Below, piece by piece: positions 1 through 13,287 of a stretch of 64,000 nt of DNA; the first letter of the stretch is position 1; each line of letters begins with the position of its first letter. The translations under genes and the position numbers were made by a program. Source of the DNA: Zygnema circumcarinatum. Its lineage: Eukaryota > Streptophyta > Zygnematophyceae > Zygnematales > Zygnemataceae. The notes under the pieces are model-generated. The model was not told where the DNA came from. It saw only the letters and a program-made list of their open reading frames with translations, and made no database searches. The stretch lies in NCBI GenBank assembly GCA_037447605.1, contig CM074807.1, forward strand, positions 3,745,994-3,809,993, read 5' to 3'.

Positions 1-42
1 GGAGAGGGAGAGGGAGAGGGAGAGGGAGAGGGAGAGGGAGAG
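1..42. repeat. (GGGAGA)n microsatellite
   Basis: The window opens with seven uninterrupted GGAGAG units. The array runs off the left edge, so its full length is unknown. It belongs to the same purine-rich class as the arrays near 9,560, 9,712 and 35,259. Confidence 0.95.
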
Positions 43-685
43 TGACCATTGATATTGCCAACAAATGGTTTGGCCTTGAACCATTGCAATGGTTGGTCTT
101 TCCACATGAAGCCTCTGCAATAAGTTCTCCACTTTCAGAGTTAGGAATCAGATCGAAGGCCTCCGCCTGACGCCGGCGAAGGACACAAAAAAAATCGAAG
201 TGCGAACTAAGCTGCCGGTCAACAAATCCTTCTAATTCGAATTTGCCCTTCAAAAGATAAAGAAGGCAATTGCACAGAAGCCATATTTCGGCCCATCATG
301 AGCGGCTTCGTACCTTCATCAAAAAGAAGGCACCAGTCACTTAAAACAAATTGAAGAGGCCCCACACTTAGAGGCTGTCAATACACATAAAATTCTCTAT
401 GCACTGTCAGGATTTGTGGCTCTAAAGAATGCACAGACAGAGACTCCATACTCGTATTCCTGATCGACCCAATATTGGAACCATAGGCGGAGCCCATCCT
501 ACTTGCGCTGTACACATTAAAGAATAATCAAAAGGTCCCCTGAGGAAAATACGCGCACCATACAAGAGAAATTAAGCGGGTATTACTAAAAAAGACATAC
601 TTTAAACAGACACATTTTCCTCCTCGCAAGGAAGAATGAAAGCGTTCCACTTTGTCGCCAAGAGGAAAAACTTTGAGACGTGCGC
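43..685. other. Intergenic/3' flank of the ABIL-like gene
   Basis: No conserved coding block, RNA gene or clear repeat was seen here on either strand. It lies directly downstream of the ABIL-like stop codon, so part of it is probably that gene's 3' UTR. Confidence 0.5.
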
Positions 686-1493
686 CTAGAGGTGGCTGTC
701 CCGATTGTATAAGTTGACCGTGTTCTCCCTCGTTATGGGCACACTCCTAGCCCTCCTCCTTCCAAAAATCCCTCCCAAAAGAGACTTTTTCCGCAGGCCG
801 GGACTGTCCCCCGGCGTCCACTCATCCTCTTTAGGGAAATCGTGGCTTGCAGTGAGCCTTGGACCCTCCTGCAAAGGTAAATGACACATAGCGACACAGC
901 CCACATGCCAATGCTTAGAATCTTGAAACCCTAGAGATCTGACAGTCTGAGCAAGTTTGAATCCTCTTTTCACACAAATTGATATAAAGAGTGAGCCTCA
1001 CAGAGAGCAGCGAAACAAGGGCAAGCTTTCCAAAGCAGGCTCATTGTAAGATACATTATTGATGGCCAAATTTCTAAAAATTCTGAAGTGTTCACTTAAG
1101 GTAGCGTTCAGCCTGTTGACGGCAAAAAACCAATAAAATTTCAAGAGCAGCACGTGCCTTTCGCCCAGAGATAGCCAAAACTACGCCCACCCTAAAAACC
1201 AAATCTGATAGAAGCACAGACCTCCGCAATGACAGAATGTTGAGAGTCCGCAATTCGGTATTTGGTTGGTCGTGAACGTGAAGCACTCCAGCGCGAGTGA
1301 TGCTCCAAAAGGTTTTCAGGCGAGGGAGAGCGGCCGAGGGAGGAGTTAGTGGAGGGAGGGGAGGCCACAGCGGGAACATATTGACTTCCCAAAGGAAAGC
1401 AAAGGGAAGATTCGTGCGAGTAATTCTCCACACCTGAGACACGAATCAGTGACCACATGTCATCATCATCTAAACTCTTGACCTCTGGGTGCA

Positions 1494-1524
<31 letters not shown>

Positions 1525-4078
1525 CTTTCCCTCCTTCCCTGCCCTCATTGTGCTTTCGCTTTTGCCTGCCTGCCCTCTCATCAGATTCTCTTCCTTCTCA
1601 TCATCGTCTACACCTTTATCCTCTGAACAATTCTCGTCAACCGCTTTCACCAACTGCCTCTCGTAAATGAAAAAAAAATCAACTTGCACGCCCACTGTCC
1701 TCCACCTTGGTCAATAACTTTCTCTAACTCTCCTTCACCCTTCCTCCCTTTTTTTGGGGATGTATGTATGCACGCAGAGGTAAGTGACTGAATGATAACA
1801 CATCAGGCATCTCAAGTTCATAGTCACTGAATGAAAAATAGCAAGAGTGCTGCACTTACGGGATTGTATACTTTCTGATAGCGAAAGTGGAAGCATTCTC
1901 CCTCCCCTGCGGAGCAGGAAAAAAAAAAAAATGATAGATCAATACGTTAACCTACCTGCACGTAGCCGCTATGGATCCTTTCAAAAACAGTACAAGAAAA
2001 AAAAACGAACGGAGTTGCGAAGGAGTGGGAGCGAAAGGGAAGCACGACTCTGACAAAGAAATTCCATGACTAGATAAAGCTACCGCAGATATGTTTGCTA
2101 CTAATATAGGCATGGGTTACAGCAGCCTAAACCTAAAGAATGGGATCAACTCCCAACGTTCTGCACTACATCCTCAAGGCAGCTGAAATCTGGAATCTTT
2201 TACTATTCTTTATCTCAGCCGAAGTAATGATGCGATCAATGGCTTTGACCAACCGTGAAGCTATTCTAGCAAACACAGTAGGTCAAATGCCAGAAACACA
2301 CCCAGAAATGGTAGAAATTCGCTCCGAATGCTTCGACGACTCGTTCCGTGGCAACAGCAGTTGAGGAGAACGGGTTGGCGAAGACTCTGTCACACAGAAT
2401 ATTCTGAGTCAGAAAGAAGGAACATTGCAGTTCTCGTAAAAGAATTAACCATGGAATTGGCAAAACAGTGAGAAACGACAATCCAATGAAAAGAGGTTTT
2501 GCGCTTCGAAAAAATGCGAAATGTGTTATACGAAGAGTCTCTTTTATCAGAGGGCTCAAAACAAGCGTCAGCACCTCAGTTTCATATCCATAGTTGTATA
2601 TTTACTGAAGCTACAAATATACCTGTCTCAGAGAGTTCTGTAGGCGAAGAGGGTCCAAAATCAAATGATTCTCGAATTATGTAGGGGAGCACTTCTTCTC
2701 CTTCTCCAGCATCCGCAACAGCATCTGCAGTGACGCCAGCATCCTATCTATGAGCTCATGAGTTTGTATGAAAGGATTGTAGGCCTAAGCCCTATAAGAC
2801 TTGTTGAGATGAGAATCTCACTTGGTTGGGAACACCCAGAACATGTACATGCTTAAACTATGGGCCGCCCGTGCACATAGTCGCGCGGGTAGTTTCTTAG
2901 TTTGGGTTCGGACAAGACAATGGCCGAGACTTGCAGTCAGACATTTACACTTCACATTAGTGGACAGGGCTCTTGAATGAAAGAAAAAGACTGCTCCAAA
3001 CGGCTAATGCTCTTGCCTGGTGCGGCGTACGTTTTTGGGAGGCGTGGAACAGCCTTTGCTTGCTGCTGCCGGTTCAACCCATCACGCCCTGAATACTCCC
3101 AGCAAGCCTGTAATCTCTGCACTAATAATGGAGAAGTGACAGAAGACAACGCATCCATAAGTTGCAGAGTGTATGTTTGAACATGCTTCCGTGCATGTTT
3201 TATAAGGCTTATCCAAAAGAAGGTAGGCACAGGAAAATGCACCTGATGCAGGGATGCCACGTGTACTTCCGCGGCGTCCACTTGAGTGGCCTGTCGGGCC
3301 GCCTCCGAAGCCACTTTGTGCGCAACGTTTCCCAAACGGTCCACGAGACTGACGAGCATGCTCACTGCATAGTCGCGAACATTGCAAATTTCCCTGCAGA
3401 CCGTGTGCAAGTCGATGCCACACTACATGAATACACAAGTATTCAATCAAGCAAGCTGCCACTGAATCGATGAACGCAAATGAAGCCCTTCTTCCTAGAG
3501 ACTGAAACTGCTGCTCGTTGGAAAACTTGTGGAGTGAGGGATGAGGTCTCACAGATCTTTGCGATCACTGCAGAGATATGCTGCCTCTGCATAATCCGCC
3601 GCATCTCGCAACAGAGGCCGTAGCGCACGCAACTCCTGCGCACATTACCATACAGCAATTGAGAAGCGCAAATGCAGTGAAAAAACAATGTGGATGAAGT
3701 GCTCTGAAACAAACAAGAGAGAAACAGGGAAGGATGGGGAAGGCAGAGAGGAAGATGGGAGAGAAAAAAGACGAATTGAGGGTACGCAGAAGGGAGAGAG
3801 GTGACGCGAGAAGAGGAGCAGGAAGAACAAAAAATCTGGGGGAGGTAGGAGAGAACTGGAGGATAGTGCAAGAAAAAATCATCAACATGCGACATCATCC
3901 TTCATTCTTTCCCAAGCTCCTCCGAGCAACCCTAAAACTCCACACAGCAAATATTAATGGCCGGGCGGATAAAAGCGGCCGCAGAGCATCTCACCTGCAG
4001 CGCAACAGTGAGCTCGTCTGCAGCATTCAATGGCGGCTGCTCGCCGCTCCCTGAACGCTGTTCCCTGTTAGGCGCCAT
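686..4078 (-). CDS. ABI-like (ABIL) subunit of the SCAR/WAVE actin-nucleation complex
   Basis: ABIL proteins are the Abi-interactor-like subunit of the WAVE/SCAR complex, which activates ARP2/3 at the plasma membrane. Six exons on the minus strand join in one frame: 3995-4078, 3553-3635, 3243-3393, 3017-3116, 1222-1433 and 686-868 (813 nt, 270 aa). Residues 29-56 (ELRALRPLLRDAADYAEAAY and following) and about 58-110 (DYAVSMLVSLVDRLGNVAHK, then RLQACWEYSGRDGLNRQQQ) match the N-terminal helical ABIL core in order. The C-terminal half is Ser/Pro/Arg-rich, as usual in the family, and ends with a basic SLLGGIFGRRRARS segment. Start: the first ATG of exon 1 at 4078. Intron 4 (1434-3016, 1,583 bp) uses a GC donor. 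Recognition is from family memory of the core; the last two exons rest on phase agreement and open frame rather than strong similarity. The length fits plant ABILs (about 300 aa). Confidence 0.84.
1499..1530. repeat. CT-rich microsatellite
   Basis: A run of CT dinucleotides on the plus strand lies just upstream of exon 5 of the ABIL-like gene. On the sense (minus) strand of that gene it is a GA tract within the long intron 4. Confidence 0.85.
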
Positions 4079-4752
4079 GGAGGAACTAACCCTAACCCTA
4101 ATCCTTCTTCCCTTGTCGGGAGGGCAAGTTCCATGTGTGCATATTTGAAAAAAGCAAATCTATCTTGTTGCGATGCATCTGGAACTGGAACTTCTGAAAC
4201 TGCAACTGTGACTGAAACTGAACTATTTAGTCGGGTACCCAATCAGCATATATCTGCTGTTTCACCAAACTTAACCGCCATGTAGTAGCGGTTTGCCACG
4301 TGGACATCTACGGCCCTTCTTTCTGCGCCACGTGGCAGTCCTGCAGCCTCCGGCAGCCATGGCTGACGGCCCTCTCTTGCCCAAGCGTTGAAGCAGGCCA
4401 GGCCTCCTCTCTCTCTTCTCTCTATTCTCTCGTCCTCTCCCAGGAGAAGCGCAGCGGTGCTTCTTCCGCCTTGCGTGCAGCGCGAGTTCGATTCTTACCC
4501 TAAACCCGCTAACAAGCGTTTGTCCTTGCTTAACTTTCGCTTCAGAAGACAGAGAGAGGAGGCAGAGAAAGAGCGGCTTCTTGTTGTTGTGATATCGTGC
4601 GTTTGTTCGTTTGATCGACGTCGAAAAGTCGGGGATTCAGAAAGAGGAGATCAAGGAGTAGCAGCATCTGGAGCACGAAGACAGCTTGACTCGCTGTGTG
4701 CAGAACAGAGGCGGAAAGGAGGTTGCTGCGGAGGAAAGGTTCAACTGCAGGG
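4079..4752. promoter_or_regulatory. Bidirectional promoter ABIL / VPS26 with telo-boxes and G-boxes
   Basis: This 674-bp interval separates two divergent start codons. It holds a telo-box array (CTAACCCTAACCCTAAT, about 4086-4103) beside the ABIL start and another ACCCTAAACCC element at about 4497. Two G-boxes are present: CACGTG at 4297-4302 and at 4329-4334, the second inside a perfect GCCACGTGGC palindrome. Telo-boxes in plants are typical of genes active in dividing cells, and G-boxes bind bHLH/bZIP factors; their use here is inferred. A CT-rich tract follows (about 4400-4440). The right part should be the VPS26 5' UTR. Confidence 0.6.
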
Positions 4753-7700
4753 ATGGTGAGCGAGGACTCTTCAAGGCTAGAGGAAGGGTAGTTTGCCTGA
4801 AAGAATCTGTGAGGAGGGGCTTCATGCCTCTGTTTGTTTTGAAGATTGTATTGATTAGGATTCCACGCTCACAAGCATACTTTTACGACGTTTTTATTCT
4901 ATGTTTGATCATGTTTAGAAGAAGGTAATTATGCCGGAACACCAAGACATGTAGCGGTTTTCCTGCTAGGGCATAACGTTGCAGAACTAGCTGGCACGAT
5001 TTGAGTCTGCAGAGCGATTGTATTTATACATAGAAAGAACGGTGTGGTAGCGTAGCATTAATGAATGAGTCACTTTAAAAAAAACAAAACGGCTCAGTTC
5101 ATTTCATTTTTGGTACTATTACATTGGTTCGTGTACACTTTTGCAGAGTTTGCTCCGCGTCATGCGCTCTTATTCGGCAGTTTATAACTTTAACTGACCA
5201 AATATTTGGCCAAGGATTTGCTTAGAACTGAGACATTGTCAGTACTGCACTCATAATGCCATGTGAGCTGCGTCGCTTTTCGTTCACTGGCAGAATTTTC
5301 TGGCTGGAGCATTTGGTCCTCCTTGTACAATTGCTATCACCTTTGAGGACGCAGAAACCCGGAAGCAGGCACGTCTCGTTCCCCTGCTTACGATAGAATT
5401 GAGAAACTTTTAATGGTATTCTGTACACCACGGCTGTCTGGTGGCTGATGGCAAAGCTAGGCTCTTGGGACATCAGGGGGCATGCGGACCCGGCTCCTTT
5501 AATTTCTACTCTACATGTTGCTTTGAAGAACCTTTTTGGCAGGGATTTCCCCCTGTAGTCTTTTCTGCATTATCAACTTTGGCATGGTTCAGCTTTTGCA
5601 TCTCAGAAAAGTAACGGATTAATCATCGAATACATTCTCGGAGTTTGTACAGGCGCAAGTAAAGCGCGAAAATGGACAAGTGGAGCTAGTGCCACTCTTC
5701 CATGGACAAGAAAGTGTTTCAGGAGAGGTGAACCGTCATACCAATGCAAGTTTTTCACGATGCAATAGGTTCATTGTTTTCTAGTGCATGTCTGCATTGT
5801 GTTACCGTTGTCCTTTTTCTATGTTACTTTTAGTGTAAAAGTCTTTATTCTTAATACACCATACTAAAAAGGAGGTAATCCGATCTTCGACATCGTTTCA
5901 GATTAAGTTGCTGTTTGAATGCCTCTTTTGGAGCTCTGGCTTTGGAGGGCTATAACCAATCCATACTAACCAGAGGGAATGAGAAAGCTGGAGCACTCAA
6001 GGCTATGACGTCCAAATACTTAGTGCATAGTATAGGAGCTTATATCTATCTTAATATGTGACGGATATGGGCTTTTTATCGCTGCTGAAAAGATGTATTG
6101 TATGGGCATATGGTTGTAGGTTTGCATTGAACCATTGCCCGGGAAGAAGGTGGAACATACGGGCATCAAGATTGAGCTCCTTGGACAGATAGGTGAACCT
6201 CATTGACCAGACATGTGTCTTTAACTTTTTCTAGAGCATTTGGTTGAGCAGCAGTATGGGTCTATGAAGTTACCGTATCCGCTCCTGGCGTTGTTTTCTA
6301 ATTGTTCCTGTAATGTCATATCCTATGTGGAATTCCTCCACAGTCTAAGATTTCTCCTGGAAATGGGTTTGCAGAGCTCTATTTTGACCGGGGAAACTTC
6401 TATGACTTTACGTCACTTGGTACGTTTGTGGAATCGGCCATTTATTTTGCTTTCACCTAGGCCAGTACACTCATAGGTTGTATATCGGCATTTTAACATT
6501 CGAAAAGAACAAAGACACAGAGGCTGCTGGATATGCATCTGTTGGTGTAACAGTTGTCAAGGTTCAGGCTGATCATTCTTTACGTCAGCTCGGAGAAAAG
6601 CTTGGCTTGGCTACAAAGATGCTTAACATAAAAAATTCTGCATGGTGTGCCATAGCCATGAAGATGAATGTTGACACTTCACTCTGTGAAGCTCTGCAGT
6701 GAGAGAATTGGACGTCCCGGGAGAGATTTCAGACAGGAAAACGTACCCTTTCGATTTTTCCAAGGTGGAGATGCAATATGAGTCTTATAACGGAGTGAAT
6801 GTACGCCTCAGGTTAGTTAAGGGACCGCCGGCATAAAGGACGGGTTTAACAATTGGCATATTCTGGCCTGTTCGGCTTGATACTTAGTCTGCTTTAAGTA
6901 TCGTTTCATTTTGTGAGTTTCCTCAAATGCATGTGTGAGTGGCTTAGACTCTCCTGCCTCGTGTTTTGGAGCAGGTATCTCCTGAAGGTGACAGTAAGCA
7001 GGAACTATGCTACCAATATTGTGAAGGAGAAGGACTTCTGGGTAATGGCACAGACTGACAACCTCTTATTTAATAAAATACGTGTCTCGACACTGGATGT
7101 TCTGTATGCACGACCAATTCAACAATTGTGCAAGTCGAAATCAGTTATGGGTCTACGTGAATGGTCTCTATTGTAGTGCTGAGGACTGTTCTAAAGGATT
7201 TTGTTTTTGCAGCTCGGCAGATACTTTGATCTGCTTTCAGAAAGACGTAGTTGTATGCTGCATTCTGCGAAGAGGTTATGTCATTAGTGTGCAGCTCATG
7301 CTTTCAAAACTGTTCGCGTGTGCAGGTTCGGAATATGACAGTGCCCCCTGAAATAAACAACAGCATTAAGGTGGGCTCCAACTTTTCTTTGCAATGTGCT
7401 GTGTGCGTTAGGACTTTCTCTCGACTGCATTTTGAGGCTGGGGTGGACCTCCTTGTAATGGAGATAAGCGTCAGGAGTGGCACCGATCCTTTAAGCTAAC
7501 AATCTAGTTATTTTCTAGCTTTCGAAGTTTTTCTGTATTGCCGATTTTGTTGATTATAGAGAATCTACATTTACTTTTTTGGGTTGGATCGTTGCTGGTT
7601 GACTGGGCAAGGAGCGGCAGTATTTTCTAACCCTGGTAGTTTATCTGGTGAATTCTATGCAGATGGAAGTGGGAATCGAAGATTGTCTCCATATTGAGTT

Positions 7701-8383
7701 TGAGTACAGCAAAAGCAAGTGAGCTCCCTCTTACGGATTGCCTTCAACCTCTAATCCACAGTAGAAGTGGAGCTGGAAAATTCAGAATTCTGAGTTTGGA
7801 TTGATGGAGTCGAAATGCTAAACCTGGTGGACATTGTTCAGTATTGTTTGTCTCAGCCTGACCTGCACAGCAGACAAACTGATGAGCTGATGATCCACAT
7901 GCAAGCTGAGTCTTTGTGCAGATACCACCTGAAGGATGTAATTGTGGGCAAGATCTATTTCCTGCTTGTTAAGATCAAGATCAAGCACATGGAATTGGAA
8001 ATTCGGCGGCGTGAGTCGACAGGTTCGGGGCCCAACACTTACAATGAGAGTGAGACTCTCGCCAAGTACGAAATCATGGATGGGGCCCCTGTGAGAGGTA
8101 AGCACCTATGCTGTAAGCGTCTCTGCTGTGATTCTCGCGGCTATCTTGCAGATGTGTGAAGTAAGGACTTCAGAAGTTAACTTGAGGAAAGGAGTGGGTT
8201 GTTGTATGTGAAGGCGAATCCATCCCTATTCGATTATTCTTGAGCCCCTATGATCTCACGCCGACTTATCGGAACATCAACAACAAGTTCAGTGTGCGCT
8301 ATTATGTGAACCTTGTGTTGGTTGACGAAGAGGATCGGCGGTACTTCAAGCAGCAAGAAATTACCATCTTTCGGAAGGAGTGA
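4753..8383 (+). CDS. VPS26: Retromer subunit VPS26
   Basis: VPS26 is the arrestin-fold subunit of the retromer cargo-recognition complex (VPS26-VPS29-VPS35), which recycles receptors from endosomes. Eleven coding exons join without a frame break: 4753-4755, 5294-5368, 5653-5727, 6120-6192, 6375-6419, 6700-6811, 6975-7041, 7326-7370, 7663-7718, 7922-8097 and 8214-8383 (897 nt, 298 aa, normal for plants). Diagnostic blocks are NFLAGAFGPP near the N-terminus, GKKVEHTGIKIELLGQI, ELYFDRGNFYDFTSLVREL, YNGVNVRLRYLLKVTVSRNY, RRRESTGSGPNTYNESETLA and NINNKFSVRYYVNLVLVDEE, ending RYFKQQEITIFRKE. The first coding exon is only the ATG: the donor follows it at once, and the protein starts M-NFLAGAF as in other plant VPS26 proteins. 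Intron 2 (5369-5652) has a GC donor. The more distant VPS26C/DSCR3 paralogue is excluded by the canonical motifs. Confidence 0.97.
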
Positions 8384-9900
<1,517 letters not shown>

Positions 9901-11965
9901 ATGGCAACAAGGCAGCAGCAGTTCTACACCCCACAAGCTCCTGGTCCTCCTGGACCTGCTCCTATGAACTGGCAGGCGGGCCCGGTAAGTGCTGTTAGAA
10001 CTGCAAATTGGCTGGTTCATCGCAGCAGAGGTTTGTCTCTGCTTGCAGATGCGCAGCTTCTTTACAGCAAAGTGTCCCGATGCACGATGCATGCACTCTT
10101 GCCCTGACCTAGTTTGGATACGCTGTTACGTAATCTGTCTACTCAAATTAAAAAGGTAATGAAGGCGTGCTTGCGGACAAGCTGATCGATCCATAGGCTT
10201 ATGGTCTATTTCTGTGGATTCTTGTCTCACTCACAGGGGCCTGGAGGCGCGTTTGAGGTGTTTGGAGCTCAGGCTGGCTCCTCGCATCCCCCTCCACAAG
10301 GAGATGATGCTAATCCTTTGAACGAACTCCTTTACGGAGCGGGATCAGGCTTCATGCGGAGTGGTCTGGGAGCTTATGGTGAACGAATGCTCGGAACTGG
10401 AAGAGATTTTGTTCAGGCTAATGTCAGTTTCTGAATACATCTAGAATCGGCCGTTTTTTTTCTAGCAATGTGACGCTTCTACCTTGATCGATATCCTCCC
10501 TCTTCTTGTGCTTTTCGTAACACAATGTAGCAACTTTTTGTCGTCTTCATTTCAATGGGATAAATTCTTGTTGTGGCGACTGTGCTGGTTTTACTCTTTC
10601 AGGTAAACAGGTACTTTTCGTCTAAGGACGTCCACTACTACTTTCAGGTCAACGATCAGTACGTGAAAAACAAATTGAAAGTTATCATGTTCCCCTTTTT
10701 GCACAGGGTGAGTGATAATTTTTTTTTTTTTTGTCGCACTAGCCCCTTTCAATATGCCCTCGGTCAGTTATCCAGGTTGGGTCATGCTCAGTCCGGTCAC
10801 CAACAGTTGTGTCATCGAGCTGTTCTTCCATTCTCAGTTCGAGATTTTGCATCATTTCATAAACCTGCTTGTCAAACTTAAACTTGGACGAGTTAGGGTG
10901 AGGTCGTTGAACTCCTTGTTTACGATTTTTGACTATTGCCGGTGCTTCCTCTCAGGGTCATTGGACAAGAGTTCCAGAACAAGTTGCTGGAGGGCTAACA
11001 TACAAACCTCCTCGAACTGATATAAATGCTCCAGACCTCTATATTCCCGCCATGGCCTTCTTCACCTATGTCGTTATGGGTAGCCTAGCCGTCGGGCTAT
11101 CTGGAAAGTATGCATCAATGCCGAGTGCCAGCAGGCAATGTAAAAAATTTAAAAATTAGGTTCTTAATATGTCTGTGTCTTTCAAATAATATTAGGTGCG
11201 AGGTGTTCATATTCTTCGGAGAACATGAGTTTTAAGAGCTAGGCTGCAAAACTGATCCGACCTTGGTTTCTTGCCCAGTTTGAGCGCAAACTACATGACG
11301 GGTTGATGGTTAGCAGAAGAAAGAACGAAGTGATGGTGAAACGAATAAAGTTAGGGAGCAGCTGACCAGCTGTGCATTTTCAGGAACGAGACGAGCTGTT
11401 GCATGCAAAAGAAACTATTCTGACTGTGCTTTTGGCCCGACTGTTGCGGCAGATTCAACCCTACCATGATGAGCTCAAGATTCACCCGAGGCCTGATTGG
11501 ATGGGCGCTGGAAGTGGTCCTGCTCCGCTCTCTCCTGTACACATTTGGCAGCGCTGAAGCGCCTATTCTCGACCTAGTGGCCTATGGCGGGTACATGTTT
11601 GTGGGCATCTCCTTCACCATTTTGTGTTGGGCGATTTGGCACCATTTGTACTACGGAGTGATCATCTGGACAAGGTAAGGTTTTAGCCGTTGGATTCTTT
11701 AGAATGAGCAGAAAGTTGCACATGCTGTATGCAGGGTGCCCACCTTCCCAGCAGTAGCGGCGAGGTCGCTAAGTATGGCTAACGGCTTTTCGGTTGTTCT
11801 GTTTGATGCAGTCTATGCACAGGAATCTTCTTGGTGAAGACAATGAAGAGAGTCTTGTTTTCAGAGACGAGAAGTTACTCCCAAGAAACAAGCTTGCATC
11901 ATTATTCGCTCATCTTCCTCGCGCTGGCACAGCTCCCTCTCTCATTGTGGCTGGGAATTCTTTAG
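9901..11965 (+). CDS. YIF1: YIF1-family Golgi/ER membrane protein
   Basis: YIF1 is a multi-pass membrane protein that works with Yip1 in ER-to-Golgi vesicle transport. Six exons keep frame: 9901-9984, 10237-10422, 10603-10707, 10956-11107, 11453-11674 and 11812-11965 (903 nt, 300 aa, usual for the family). The cytosolic N-terminus is Pro/Gln-rich (residues 1-35). The family core follows: [40 protein letters not shown], then [20 protein letters not shown] leading into hydrophobic segments (about residues 155-180, 195-220, 225-250, 255-275 and 283-299). The fourth junction rebuilds [20 protein letters not shown], which fits the family; the longer open frame in the intron was discarded for this reason. 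The start is the first ATG after the GA repeat. It lies on the same strand as VPS26 but 1.5 kb away, so the genes are independent. Confidence 0.97.
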
Positions 11966-12494
11966 AGCAATTCTTTCCTTCTCTCCTTCTCCTTTGTCCT
12001 CGTGGAAGCCGGGACATGGCAGTAGCGCTGTATAGCAACTCCATTTGGGCCAGACTGGCTTTTATTCCACACTGTGTATATGTTCACTATTGCGAGTTTT
12101 TTTCATGGCTTACTAATTTTTGAGCTATATTTCTGACTGAGGCGCCGCATGTGAATAAATAATTTGACCTGGCTACGGATTTAGGAACTGCACTTTGAAC
12201 TCGAAAAGAAAGCAGTAGATCAGCTCTTAGGGCAATGAAGTTTTTTTCTATCGAGAAAAGCAAATCTAGTCGTTGTGAACATCCCCTCAAGCGCCTTCAC
12301 TATACGGTCTATCAAAAATTAAGTGTTTGAAATCATAATCCGCACTGATCATGCGTCTGATGTCCACTGAAAAGCAGTGATGAATTTGATTTCTCCTTCA
12401 AAAATTGAACTCCCCCTGATGATAGTTATTAGGGTTTTCTCAACTTCATGAATCTTTCATTACTGATTAAACTCCCATTTCAGTGTGCTATAAG
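11966..12494. other. YIF1 3' flank and tRNA upstream region
   Basis: No gene was recognised. The left part is probably the YIF1 3' UTR; the right part is A/T-rich, as is common just upstream of plant tRNA genes. Confidence 0.5.
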
Positions 12495-12567
12495 GGTCGT
12501 GTGGCCTAATGGATAAGGCGTTGGTCTTCGAAACCAAAGATTGTGGGTTCGACCCCCACCGTGATCG
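12495..12567 (+). tRNA. tRNA-Arg (anticodon TCG)
   Basis: A 73-nt cloverleaf is complete. The acceptor strand GGTCGTG pairs with CGTGATC (two G-T pairs near each end tolerated) with discriminator G. The D arm is GCCTAATGGATAAGGC. The anticodon stem TTGGT/ACCAA encloses the loop CTTCGAA, giving anticodon TCG. The T arm is GTGGG-TTCGACC-CCCAC. The internal A box (TGGCCTAATGG) and B box (GGTTCGACCCC) of a nuclear pol III gene are intact. No intron and no encoded CCA are present. A T-rich terminator (TTCTTTTTT) follows at about 12573. Confidence 0.97.
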
Positions 12568-12924
12568 TGGAGTTCTTTTTTCATTTGTCAGATTGAAGGT
12601 TTCTCGGGCTGCCCTTTGGAATAGCACGTAACTTCCAAAACGATGTCCCGAAAATTAAAGATCGGACCTTCTGTATGAGATTTTTTATGGACGGTAATTG
12701 CAGCAATGGACGGCCAAGATCGCTCCCCGACCTGTAAAAAAAACGTTGGAAATTTTGGGAGCTTCCGATCGCCGGCACTAAGTGGCTCTGCGGGGAGTCT
12801 ACGGAGAACTGCGTTTAGGGTTTGACAAGCGGGAAAATTAGGGGAGGCAGGTTGGTGTGAGGAGGGGGACTGAGGGAGAGAGGAAGGAAGGGAGAGAAGG
12901 AAGGCGGGAGGGAGGGAGAGAAAA
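12568..12924. other. Intergenic after tRNA-Arg
   Basis: A pol III-type T-run follows the tRNA; the rest has no recognisable gene. The right end is GGGAGG-rich and runs into the start of the next open frame. Confidence 0.45.
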
Positions 12925-13287
12925 ATGGCATCGAGAAAGAGGCGGCTTGAGGTTATTCCTCTTAGCTACTATCCCGGACCACTGCCTTTGGTGAAGCCAC
13001 CGGGGCCGCTGGGGTCTACAAGAAGCCGCTCCAAGAAGGATCATAAAGAGCATGCGGTCTTTGGGGTGGGGGGATGTGGCAGAGAGATGCAGGAATGCTC
13101 TAGTGAATGTGACACGCCTGCAGGCGAGGGTGAGACGGGAGGCGCAGTGGGAGGAGGAACAGGAGAAGTTGTGAACGTTCCTGTTCAGCCTGCGCAGCAT
13201 GCACCGTTCATTTTCAAATCTGTGCCAGTTTTTCCTGTCAACATGATGGGGGGATCACGGCCTTTTCAAAGATCACAAGTTCAGTAG
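12925..13287 (+). CDS. Hypothetical small protein, 120 aa or first exon of a spliced gene
   Basis: An open frame of 120 codons starts at an ATG in a purine-rich leader and encodes a basic N-terminus (MASRKRRLEVIPLSYYPG), a Gly/Glu/Cys-rich middle and a hydrophobic end (APFIFKSVPVFPVNMM). I do not recognise the family. Further downstream, open segments at about 13637-13749 (after a TTTGTTCAG acceptor) and 13769-13912 could be later exons, but no phase-consistent model was found. It lies tail-to-tail with the strictosidine-synthase-like gene, which would fit a short plus-strand gene here. It could equally be chance: the opposite strand is also open over much of the same stretch. Confidence 0.3.
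   Translation: MASRKRRLEVIPLSYYPGPLPLVKPPGPLGSTRSRSKKDHKEHAVFGVGGCGREMQECSSECDTPAGEGETGGAVGGGTGEVVNVPVQPAQHAPFIFKSVPVFPVNMMGGSRPFQRSQVQ

Noticed and set aside
4086-4103. Interstitial telomere remnant
   Set aside because: Only about two and a half units, next to a start codon; a promoter telo-box is the simpler reading.
6478-6702. 74-codon open frame inside a VPS26 intron
   Set aside because: It ends across a splice acceptor that VPS26 needs for its VRELDVPGEI block; no similarity seen.
4753-8383. VPS26C/DSCR3 as the identity of the retromer-type gene
   Set aside because: The canonical VPS26 blocks (YNGVNVRLRY, RRRESTGSG, RYFKQQEIT) are nearly intact, which is not so in VPS26C.
11372-11557. 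Alternative exon in the YIF1 intron
   Set aside because: The family requires the join [15 protein letters not shown] at 11453; the other frame does not continue the protein.
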